A program made the translations under genes and the position numbers. A stretch of DNA of 64,000 nucleotides from Flavobacteriales bacterium (GTDB lineage: Bacteria; Bacteroidota; Bacteroidia; Flavobacteriales_D; Sanyastnellaceae): contig JADFAK010000019.1 of the NCBI GenBank assembly GCA_015665315.1, positions 25,017 to 89,016 on the forward strand, read 5' to 3'. Each line of letters begins with the position of its first letter. Position 1 is the stretch's first letter. Below the pieces are notes generated by a model, which saw only the letters and a list, made by a program, of their open reading frames with translations, did no database searches and was not told the origin of the DNA. This document shows positions 1-6,854 of this stretch, in pieces.

Positions 1-444
1 GTATTGGATGACACGATTGACGTGATAGCAACTGATCATGCACCACATACCTTGGAGGAAAAACTGAATAAATATACATCTGCACCTTCAGGCGGACCAT
101 TGGTCCAGCACAGCCTCGTGGCGATGTTGGAAAAACACCACGAAGGCAAGATTTCTCTTGAAAAGATCGTTGACAAGATGAGCCACAAAGTCGCCGAATG
201 TTTTCACGTCGAGAAAAGAGGATATATTCGAGAAGGTTATTACGCCGATCTTGTTCTAGTGGACCTCAACAGGCCTTGGGAAGTGTCCAAGTCGAATATT
301 CTGTACAAGTGCGCTTGGTCTCCATTTGAGGGGCAAACGTTCAAGTCAAGAATCCTCAAGACGTGGGTGAATGGACATCTGGCGTGGAATGATGGCAAGA
401 TCAACGAAGAAAGAGCAGGACAAAGATTAACATTTGAGAACTAG
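1..444 (+). CDS. pyrC: Dihydroorotase, C-terminal part (5' end outside window)
   Basis: Frame 1 is open from the first base, so this is the last ~147 residues of a gene that begins before the window. The amidohydrolase motif VIATDHAPHTLEEK carries the metal-site Asp/His of class I dihydroorotases, which cyclise carbamoyl-aspartate to dihydroorotate in cytosolic pyrimidine synthesis. A composite-domain tail (GYIREGYYADLVLVDLNRPW) follows, as in other amidohydrolases. The stop overlaps the TTG start of the next gene by 11 nt, which suggests co-transcription. An inactive dihydroorotase-like paralogue cannot be excluded because the N-terminal HxH motif is not visible. Confidence 0.9.
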   Translation, partial: VLDDTIDVIATDHAPHTLEEKLNKYTSAPSGGPLVQHSLVAMLEKHHEGKISLEKIVDKMSHKVAECFHVEKRGYIREGYYADLVLVDLNRPWEVSKSNILYKCAWSPFEGQTFKSRILKTWVNGHLAWNDGKINEERAGQRLTFEN

Positions 445-817
445 GAAATCACATAGCATATTCATCCTTCTGCTAACAATTGTAACGCTGGCATGCGGCA
501 GTTGTTCTTCGGAAAGCGACCATACGATTGTACCTGAAACTATTCTTTCACAAGAGAGGTTCACCGAAGTATACACGGAAGCGATGATTATCGAAGCTGC
601 ATTCAAGCAGAAAATGTATAAAACAGAGGACCCTCAGATTTGGTTGGCGAAACAATACAACGTGCTATTTGCCAATCAAAACATTAGTTCGGAAACCTAT
701 GACGAGTCCTATACGTGGTACTCAACAAGGCCTGAGCTTCTCCTAGAAATTTACAGTGAAGTGATCGAGAATTTAGGAAAGCAAGAAGCCAAGCAAAATG
801 CTGAGACCAATCCTTAA
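434..817 (+). CDS. DUF4296 family lipoprotein
   Basis: A 127-aa protein with a signal peptide ending in a lipobox (hydrophobic stretch, then LACGSC), so it is predicted to be lipid-anchored in the envelope. The mature part, with a Y-T-E-A-M-I-I-E-A-A segment and a short C-terminal helix, matches my recollection of DUF4296, a Bacteroidota-specific family of unknown function. The start is TTG at 434, since no ATG gives a signal peptide. It overlaps the dihydroorotase gene and ends 12 nt before the histidine kinase start, so the three probably form one transcript. The family call is from pattern recognition only. Confidence 0.75.
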   Translation: MRTRKSHSIFILLLTIVTLACGSCSSESDHTIVPETILSQERFTEVYTEAMIIEAAFKQKMYKTEDPQIWLAKQYNVLFANQNISSETYDESYTWYSTRPELLLEIYSEVIENLGKQEAKQNAETNP

Positions 818-829
818 ATTGCAGCTTAT

Positions 830-3800
830 ATGCGCATAGCGAGGTGGTTTTTCCTACATAGTATTCTTTTTTTATTCTTTAGCCTATCGGCAAATGGGCA
901 GCATTACAATTTTCGAAATTTCTCGGTAAGAGATGGGCTCGCTCAATCTCAAGTATATACCATGTTGCAGGACAGCCGAGGCTACCTATGGTTTGGAACT
1001 CGCGGTGGCGGAATAAGTCGGTATGACGGAGTTTCCTTCCTCAATTATACGCTACGAGACGGGTTGCCCAACAATACGATCAACTGTTTAATCGAGGGTG
1101 CCGACCACACCTTATGGATTGGCACGCACGATGGCCTGTCTCAATTTGATGGTCGGTCATTCAAGAACTATCGACCATTGAAAGGGCTTTCAACAGAAGT
1201 CGAATGTCTTACACTGGACAACGAAGGGAAACTCTGGCTAGGCACTGAAGCGGGAATATTCTATCTGGAGAACGATTCACTAGTTCACTGGAACAACGGA
1301 CAGGACTGGGCACACGAAACTGTTTACGACATGGTGTTTGACCATGACGGACGACTATGGGGAGGGACAGATCGAGGTCTCTTCTGCTATTCTGATTCAA
1401 AATTCACACTCTTTGATCGAAGGAATGCGTTCAATACAAACTTAGTTACCTGCGTCGACATCGATTTGGACGGGAATATATGGGTTGGCCTTTATGGCGA
1501 TGGAGTATATCAATTTTCCCCCACAGGATTGGCCAAGATTACAGAAATCCAGGCCAACGAGATTTTCGATCTTCTTTTCGTCGCTGACGGAAGTGTGTGG
1601 ATTGCCACCTTGGAGAATGGTGCACTGCTGTATAACCCAGCAACTGATGAAGTGACCCCGTATTCAGAAAGCGAAGGGCTAGCTGTCAACCAAGTTCGTT
1701 CGCTGATGGAAGACGACTGGGGGACAATTTGGATGGGCACGTCCGGGGGCGGGGTGTCACGATTTAGCGGACAACAGTTCCAATATTTCAGCACAAATAA
1801 TGGCTTGCCCGGCCATCAAGTCTACTCGATTACGGAAGACCTTTCCTGTAATATATGGATTGGTGTTGGTGATCAAGGTTTGTGTCGAATAGACACTGAA
1901 AGCGGCATCGTTTCGCAGGATAGTGTGCTCAACAATGGAAAAATCAAAGCCCTGTTCACCGATCTAGCCGGACGAGTTTGGGTAGGGAGCAATGGCAAAG
2001 GAATATCAATTTACGATCGCGACACCGTGATCACCTTGAACATGCAGTCGGGCTTAAGTTCGAATTGGATAAGTGCCATCGAACTGCATGGCGCCAAATA
2101 TTATGTAGCGACATTAGGTGGAGGAATCAATATTCTCACACCTTTGGATTCGACACATCGTTCCTTCGACGTAGATATTTTCAGCGAGAGCCGTGGCGTA
2201 GACAACCGAATTTCAGATATGGCCTCCGATCAAAATGGACGCTTGTGGTTTTGCTCGTTGAGTGCTGGAGTTGGTGTGATGCTCCCGAATGGCGACGTGC
2301 TACAATTTGACGAATCGCATGGCTTACCTAGTACATCCGTGCGATCATTGGCTATTGACGCTTCGGGATGGCTATGGCTGGGGATGGCAGGAAGTGGATT
2401 GGCGCGTATGAATCTCAACGCCGAGGTTCTTGCCTTTGAGCAATTCGAAAGTGAAGTACCGTTGGCATCGGACAATGTTTATTTCCTGCAGTTTGACGAC
2501 GAACAGAACTTGTGGGTAGGCAGTGAAAGCGGAATCGACAAGATTACTTTGGAGTCTGACCGAATTCCTTTGGAAGTTACTCATTTTGGACGTCAAGCTG
2601 GAATCGTAGGGGTGGAAACATGCAGTAATTCGGCCTACAAATCGTCGGATGGCAACTTGTGGTTCGGGACGATCGACGGTCTATGTCGCACTACACCGAG
2701 CAGCAAATGGCGTAACACGCAAGCACCGAAGATTTTAATCCAAAATGTGAATCTATTCTACAAACCCTTACAAGAAACGCATCTGAGAAGCTTCGTCGGA
2801 CCGTGGGGACAGGTTAAAGATACCTTGATTCTGACTTATGATCAGAATCATTTGAGTTTCGATTTCGTGGGATTGGATATGCTTTATCCTGAAAAAGTGA
2901 GCTACCAATGGGTCTTGGAAGGAGAAGAAGAAGATTGGTCACCATTGTCGAGCAGAACAAGTGCGACGTATAGCAACCTGCAACCTGGCGCTTACACATT
3001 TCGCGTGCGGTCGTGCAATGGCGATGGAATATGCAATGAGCAAGAGGAAATTATCCGCTTTAACATTTTGATGCCTTTTTGGCAAAAGACCTGGTTCATG
3101 ATCGTAGCCATTCTGGCGGTGGTGTTAATAGCTATTTCTCTATACCTGATACGAATAGGTCGTATTCGCGACGAAGCACGTGAGAAGAACGAGAAATTGA
3201 ACCTTGAAAAATCGGTCATTGAGTTGGAGCAAAAAGCATTGCGCTTGCAGATGAATCCGCATTTTATCTTCAATTCCCTGAATAGCATTCAAGGATTAAT
3301 TGCGAAAGAAGATGCCAAAACTGCGCGCTTGTATCTCAGCAAGTTTTCGAAACTGATGCGGCAGACTTTGGAGAACAGTCGAGAAATGATGATCACCTTG
3401 GCCGATGAGATTTCGGCTTTGGAGAATTACTTGGACATTGAAAAGTTTACCCATGAGAATCGTTTTGACTACAAAATAGAATGTGAAGTAGAAACGGAAG
3501 ATTTCCTCATTCCACCATTGGTCATCCAGCCCTTTGCCGAAAATGCGATTATTCATGGATTGATGCCGAAGGGGGCGGGCGGTCAATTGCTTATTCGATT
3601 TGCAAAAGATGGAGATGACTTGCTAGTAGAAATCTGGGACAACGGAGTGGGGAGAAAAGCTGCTGCTGCCAACAAGGCGCAACGATCAAATTACCACAAA
3701 TCGGCTGGCTTGGAAGTTACCCAAGAACGGCTCGATCTTCTGAATGGAGCGGAGACGAAAAGTTTGGAAATTATCGACGTCCAAGACAGCGTGGGCAATG

Positions 3801-3868
3801 CCCTTGGAACAACCGTCAAGATCAGACTCAAAGGGTCTTTGGTGGATCATGGGGATTGGGATAACTAG
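830..3868 (+). CDS. Propeller-type sensor histidine kinase (LytS-like kinase core)
   Basis: A 1012-aa membrane sensor. Residues 1-23 are a signal peptide. From ~25 to ~640 there are many two-component-regulator propeller repeats (pattern D-x-x-G-x-L-W-x-G-T), then a Y_Y_Y immunoglobulin-like domain to ~745, a transmembrane helix at ~755-778, a short coiled coil, and a His_kinase domain with MNPHFIFNSLNS (phospho-acceptor His ~811). The ATPase half shows ENAIIHG (~905) and DNGVG. The sensor part would be periplasmic. Such kinases normally pair with LytTR response regulators, but none is present in the window, so the kinase looks orphan here. The gene ends 38 nt before the left repeat of the genomic island. 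The ligand is unknown. Confidence 0.92.
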   Translation: MRIARWFFLHSILFLFFSLSANGQHYNFRNFSVRDGLAQSQVYTMLQDSRGYLWFGTRGGGISRYDGVSFLNYTLRDGLPNNTINCLIEGADHTLWIGTHDGLSQFDGRSFKNYRPLKGLSTEVECLTLDNEGKLWLGTEAGIFYLENDSLVHWNNGQDWAHETVYDMVFDHDGRLWGGTDRGLFCYSDSKFTLFDRRNAFNTNLVTCVDIDLDGNIWVGLYGDGVYQFSPTGLAKITEIQANEIFDLLFVADGSVWIATLENGALLYNPATDEVTPYSESEGLAVNQVRSLMEDDWGTIWMGTSGGGVSRFSGQQFQYFSTNNGLPGHQVYSITEDLSCNIWIGVGDQGLCRIDTESGIVSQDSVLNNGKIKALFTDLAGRVWVGSNGKGISIYDRDTVITLNMQSGLSSNWISAIELHGAKYYVATLGGGINILTPLDSTHRSFDVDIFSESRGVDNRISDMASDQNGRLWFCSLSAGVGVMLPNGDVLQFDESHGLPSTSVRSLAIDASGWLWLGMAGSGLARMNLNAEVLAFEQFESEVPLASDNVYFLQFDDEQNLWVGSESGIDKITLESDRIPLEVTHFGRQAGIVGVETCSNSAYKSSDGNLWFGTIDGLCRTTPSSKWRNTQAPKILIQNVNLFYKPLQETHLRSFVGPWGQVKDTLILTYDQNHLSFDFVGLDMLYPEKVSYQWVLEGEEEDWSPLSSRTSATYSNLQPGAYTFRVRSCNGDGICNEQEEIIRFNILMPFWQKTWFMIVAILAVVLIAISLYLIRIGRIRDEAREKNEKLNLEKSVIELEQKALRLQMNPHFIFNSLNSIQGLIAKEDAKTARLYLSKFSKLMRQTLENSREMMITLADEISALENYLDIEKFTHENRFDYKIECEVETEDFLIPPLVIQPFAENAIIHGLMPKGAGGQLLIRFAKDGDDLLVEIWDNGVGRKAAAANKAQRSNYHKSAGLEVTQERLDLLNGAETKSLEIIDVQDSVGNALGTTVKIRLKGSLVDHGDWDN

Positions 3869-3906
3869 ATTGGGTAAGACATTTGCGTTTATCGCTGAAA
3901 AAAGCC

Positions 3907-3959
3907 AAGAGAAAAGGGCCACCCCCACTGGAGATAGCCCTTTTCAACCTTTAACCTAT
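3907..3959. repeat. Left direct repeat of the island (candidate attL)
   Basis: This 53-bp segment recurs in the same orientation at 21127-21178. The last 31 bp (3929-3959 and 21148-21178) are identical. The first part differs only by one base deletion and one substitution near 3922-3928. The repeats enclose ~17.2 kb with two tyrosine recombinases and a restriction system, which fits attL/attR of a site-specific integration. The repeat contains a terminator hairpin. Confidence 0.75.
3912..3944. terminator. Rho-independent terminator inside left repeat
   Basis: Arms AAAAGGGC (3912-3919) and GCCCTTTT (3937-3944) form an 8-bp stem with an A-tract on one side and a T-tract on the other, so it can act in both directions. 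It lies 43 nt after the histidine kinase stop and is likely its terminator. The island probably integrated at this structure. Confidence 0.75.
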
Positions 3960-4101
3960 CCCGATGTTGATGTTAGGCATTGTTCGAGCATTTCTTCCAG
4001 ATGCACCGCCAATCCTGGGATTCCTCATTCTACGTCGTACATTTCGATACATCTCAGTACATCAAGAATGCCCCTTTTTTGACTGAAATGCCCTCAATAT
4101 G

Positions 4102-4116
4102 CCTCATCCAATGAGG
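4102..4116. promoter_or_regulatory. Dyad just upstream of the integrase promoter
   Basis: A perfect inverted repeat, CCTCAT-CCA-ATGAGG, ends one base before the -7 element at 4118. This is where a repressor or the recombinase itself could control the promoter. The binding protein is unknown; the excisionase-like protein encoded at 5354-5743 is one candidate. Confidence 0.4.
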
Positions 4117-4117
4117 G

Positions 4118-4125
4118 TAATTTTG
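4118..4125 (+). promoter_or_regulatory. Bacteroidota -7 element for the integrase gene
   Basis: TAATTTTG matches the Bacteroidota -7 consensus TAnnTTTG and lies 19 nt upstream of the ATG at 4145. No convincing -33 TTTG is seen at the expected distance. Confidence 0.5.
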
Positions 4126-4144
4126 GAGAAACAAATCAGTCATT

Positions 4145-5401
4145 ATGAAAAGGAATTTTTATTTACAGAATCCGTCGGCGGCCAAACCTACACCAATCAT
4201 TTTTACTGGAATCCAAAACGGACTCCGTAAACGCATCTCACTTGGAGAATCCATTAACCCCATTCATTGGGATAGTAAGAAGCAACTGCCAAAACCTGGG
4301 GCACGCAACGCAAAAAGGATACGTGAACTCATTGAGGCCGTGAATGGTCGGGTTACCGCTCTACAGCATGAAAAAGAGAGCAAAGGTAAAGTAGCACACA
4401 TCGACTGGATTTTCTATGAACTGCGGAGAGACGATTACAAGGACCCGCTTGAGTATGCTCCACATTATTTAGAAGTAAAAGGGCTTGGAAAGAAATCTCA
4501 TGAGCGATACAACCGACTGCTCAAGTACCTGGAAGACTTCAAGAGCAGAAAGGGAATTAGTCTTGATTGGAGTGCTCTGGACTCTATGTTCTTCAAAGAA
4601 TTCGACACCTATCTCAGAACTACCTGGAAGAACGGACGAACCACCAGAAACAGCTACTTCGGCACCTTAAAAACCATTATCAAAGCAGCACAAGACGACG
4701 GTCTTCATTCTAATGGGGCTTATAAATACTGGAAGATGAAAGTCATCAAGAACAAGCAGACTGCTCTCAATGATGAAGAGTTGTTTGCCATCCATTCACT
4801 AGCAATGCCAAATGAGCGTCTAGAACGCATTCGAGACATCTTCATCCTGAACTGTTACACTGGTCTCCGCTTCTCAGACTGGAATCTAAAACCTGAATTC
4901 ATAAGGGAGAAGAAGATTACAGCCATGAATCAAAAGACGAAGGAGATTGTCGAATTACCGATTCACCCGATAGCAAGATATTATCTGGACAAGTATGAAT
5001 CTGAGATTATCACACGAAGCTATAACACCGAATACTATTGTCTTCGAGACCTGTTTGAGTATCTGGCAGCAGAACTGGATTTCTTGAATGACGAACTACC
5101 CTATTGGATTGAGGTAGACGGGGAGTATATGAAGAGTTCCAGAAAGCGTGTAGATGCCATGGGAGCGCACACTGCTCGCAGGTCTTTTTGCTCGAACCTT
5201 TATCGCAACTCTGCGAAATATGGACTTACTGTTCGAGACATTATGGCTTTCAGTGGTCACACCTATGTAGATACCTTCATGAACTACATCTGTGTGGAAA
5301 GCAATATGGCAGAACAGGTGACTGAAGCAATGGAAAGGGAGTTCAATGAATTGCTAGCGGTGACGAGTGACCGACGTCCCCAGCGAATTCTTTTTGCCTG
5401 A
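4145..5401 (+). CDS. Tyrosine recombinase / integrase (island left end)
   Basis: A 418-aa recombinase of the type common on Bacteroidota mobile elements: an N-terminal arm-binding region, a core-binding SAM-like domain (~100-200) and a catalytic domain. Visible catalytic residues are Arg in TGLRFSDW (~241), His-x-x-Arg in AHTARRSF (~342/345), His in SGHTYVDT (~372) and the nucleophile Tyr in FMNYICV (~381), so all expected residues are present. It starts ~185 bp inside the left direct repeat, the usual place for an island integrase, and probably catalyses integration and excision between the 3907 and 21127 repeats. Its last 48 nt overlap the convergent HTH gene. Confidence 0.93.
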   Translation: MKRNFYLQNPSAAKPTPIIFTGIQNGLRKRISLGESINPIHWDSKKQLPKPGARNAKRIRELIEAVNGRVTALQHEKESKGKVAHIDWIFYELRRDDYKDPLEYAPHYLEVKGLGKKSHERYNRLLKYLEDFKSRKGISLDWSALDSMFFKEFDTYLRTTWKNGRTTRNSYFGTLKTIIKAAQDDGLHSNGAYKYWKMKVIKNKQTALNDEELFAIHSLAMPNERLERIRDIFILNCYTGLRFSDWNLKPEFIREKKITAMNQKTKEIVELPIHPIARYYLDKYESEIITRSYNTEYYCLRDLFEYLAAELDFLNDELPYWIEVDGEYMKSSRKRVDAMGAHTARRSFCSNLYRNSAKYGLTVRDIMAFSGHTYVDTFMNYICVESNMAEQVTEAMEREFNELLAVTSDRRPQRILFA

Positions 5402-5743
5402 ACGGCGTGTCTTGGATGGTTCAGTTTGCTCGGAATCAAGTTCGTGTCGCATGGCGATGCGGACTTGAGCACGGCTGAATAACAAGGCATTGCCTGACTT
5501 TCCTTGTGGCTCCTCACCTGAGGATTCAAGCCACGCTCGCACAGTACGTTTATCTCTTTTGAAGAATTCAGCCAGCTCAGGAACTGTGTGAGGAGTAGTC
5601 TCATCAATGCTGAATTCATCTTCTCGAATCGCATTTAAAAGACGAATTTCCTGGGCATTCTCCCTTGCTTCGAGAAATTGCTCAAAGACTTCCAATAACG
5701 GATAATACTTCTGAAATCTTTTGTGGTCTTCCTCACCGTACAT
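5354..5743 (-). CDS. HTH protein, excisionase/AlpA-like
   Basis: A 129-aa protein with an N-terminal helical segment and a central helix-turn-helix (~55-75, HTVPELAEFFKRDKRTVRAW), followed by a segment like the wing of excisionase/MerR-type DNA-binding proteins. It is convergent with the integrase gene and shares 48 nt with its 3' end, so the two mRNAs would be antisense there. The context suggests a recombination directionality factor or a regulator of the integrase. It could alternatively regulate the restriction operon upstream on the same strand. The basic C-terminal tail lies in the overlap. Confidence 0.65.
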   Translation of the reverse strand: MYGEEDHKRFQKYYPLLEVFEQFLEARENAQEIRLLNAIREDEFSIDETTPHTVPELAEFFKRDKRTVRAWLESSGEEPQGKSGNALLFSRAQVRIAMRHELDSEQTEPSKTRRSGKKNSLGTSVTRHR

Positions 5744-5753
5744 CGGGATGCAC

Positions 5754-5761
5754 TACCTTTG
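5754..5761 (+). promoter_or_regulatory. -7-like element facing a non-annotated region
   Basis: TACCTTTG fits TAnnTTTG on the plus strand. It sits 4 nt before an ATG that opens a 25-codon reading frame (5766-5843), in the gap upstream of the HTH gene. It may be a chance match. Confidence 0.3.
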
Positions 5762-5765
5762 CGAT

Positions 5766-5843
5766 ATGTCACCGCTGGTCAAACATCAACTGAGCAATTC
5801 TGCTGAGCTGTGCCAGGCTCTCTGGCGTCCCGAAAACAAATGA
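5766..5843 (+). CDS. Possible leaderless 25-aa peptide
   Basis: ATG to TGA encodes 25 residues including SAELCQALWRPENK, which reads like a helical protein fragment. It starts 4 nt after a TAnnTTTG element. It could be a leader peptide, the remnant of a lost gene or chance. No function is proposed. Confidence 0.2.
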   Translation: MSPLVKHQLSNSAELCQALWRPENK

Positions 5844-5960
5844 TTGGAGGGGTGAAAATTAACCCTGTTCAAAGATGCAACGGGAGTAATATACGGTCAG
5901 AAGTAAAAAAGGTTTCATAATGAGCCAATTTCTTGTGTACGCGTGAATTAGGGCAAGGTT

Positions 5961-6842
5961 TCAATTGAAGTTCTGGGCCAAGCCGTTCGCCGAATCCCGC
6001 AACCCTTCGAGTTGGCCTCGCACATTTCCGAGATTCGTTGCCAAATATCCCTTCTCCATATTTATCTCATTGAGTGCCATGTTGCATCGCTTTAATGATG
6101 GCCCCACTTCTTGGGTATAATCATCAGCGATGTTAGCAACAATCAAATCAATGGCTGGTAAAATGAAATCATCTTGCACTTGGAAGAAAGGAATGTTTCC
6201 AGTCTGGAGATGAGGCTTTAAGTGAGCGACGAAAAGTTCGTCGACCTGCCTAAGGAATTCGTTTTCTTTGAAATTCTGTCCTTCCTTTTCTAGCTGACGT
6301 ATTATCGAAGAAAAAGCACCTAGGAATTCATTGAGACCAAGCTTGAATTCGTTCACTTGTGCAGATGAATTGTTCTTGTATTCAAGGAATTTTTCCTGAA
6401 CAGTCTCCAAGTGAGTTTCTGCGATTCCAAAGTAGGAGACTATCTGGTTGGCTCTGGTCGTCGCTTGTTCCTTGGTCAGCTTAAATCTATTGCGACTCAA
6501 ATAGGATTGTAGCGAAGACTTTGGTAGCGATTTTGCAGTTTCACATTTCAACTGGGTTGTAATTCCTAACTCTGGCGACTCAAGAACTGGCTTGTTGTGT
6601 TCATCAAGGAATTCGTCAATCTGGTCGATTTGCTTCTGCACTGGAGTTGCCAAGTACTTGAGTTCGCCAATCCATTTCTTTCCATCACGATTCTCTCTCC
6701 GTCGTTCGAAAAAGACATCCAGAACTCTGTCAAGAGCAGCTCCAAGAATCAATGTGATAATTGGCAATCCAATTTCCCAAAACTTCGATGCTCCATTCTC
6801 ACCGCCAATTATCGAAATATCAATATGTAGAAGTGTGTCCAT
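5961..6842 (-). CDS. Membrane-anchored helical protein, last gene of the restriction operon
   Basis: A 293-aa protein I do not recognise. One hydrophobic segment near residues 22-40 (WEIGLPIITLILGAALDRVL) is followed by a basic stretch (FFERRRENRDGKKW) and a long, mostly alpha-helical, charged region. This predicts an N-terminal membrane anchor with a cytosolic helical domain. It begins 12 nt after the hsdR stop, so it belongs to the same transcript. Single-pass anchored helical proteins occur as effectors or partners in several defence systems, but nothing in the sequence proves that role here. It has no nuclease or protease motif I can see. Confidence 0.75.
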   Translation of the reverse strand: MDTLLHIDISIIGGENGASKFWEIGLPIITLILGAALDRVLDVFFERRRENRDGKKWIGELKYLATPVQKQIDQIDEFLDEHNKPVLESPELGITTQLKCETAKSLPKSSLQSYLSRNRFKLTKEQATTRANQIVSYFGIAETHLETVQEKFLEYKNNSSAQVNEFKLGLNEFLGAFSSIIRQLEKEGQNFKENEFLRQVDELFVAHLKPHLQTGNIPFFQVQDDFILPAIDLIVANIADDYTQEVGPSLKRCNMALNEINMEKGYLATNLGNVRGQLEGLRDSANGLAQNFN

Positions 6843-6854
6843 AGTTATACATAT

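Noticed and set aside
3951..4052. Minus-strand 33-codon frame (basic, Asn/Gly-rich) whose stop lies in the left repeat
   Set aside because: Too short and low-complexity, with no promoter; it may be a remnant of a gene cut at the integration site, but this cannot be supported.
3744..4082. Plus-strand open frame of 112 codons across the kinase end and left repeat
   Set aside because: It overlaps the kinase gene in another frame, crosses the terminator and has an arbitrary composition.
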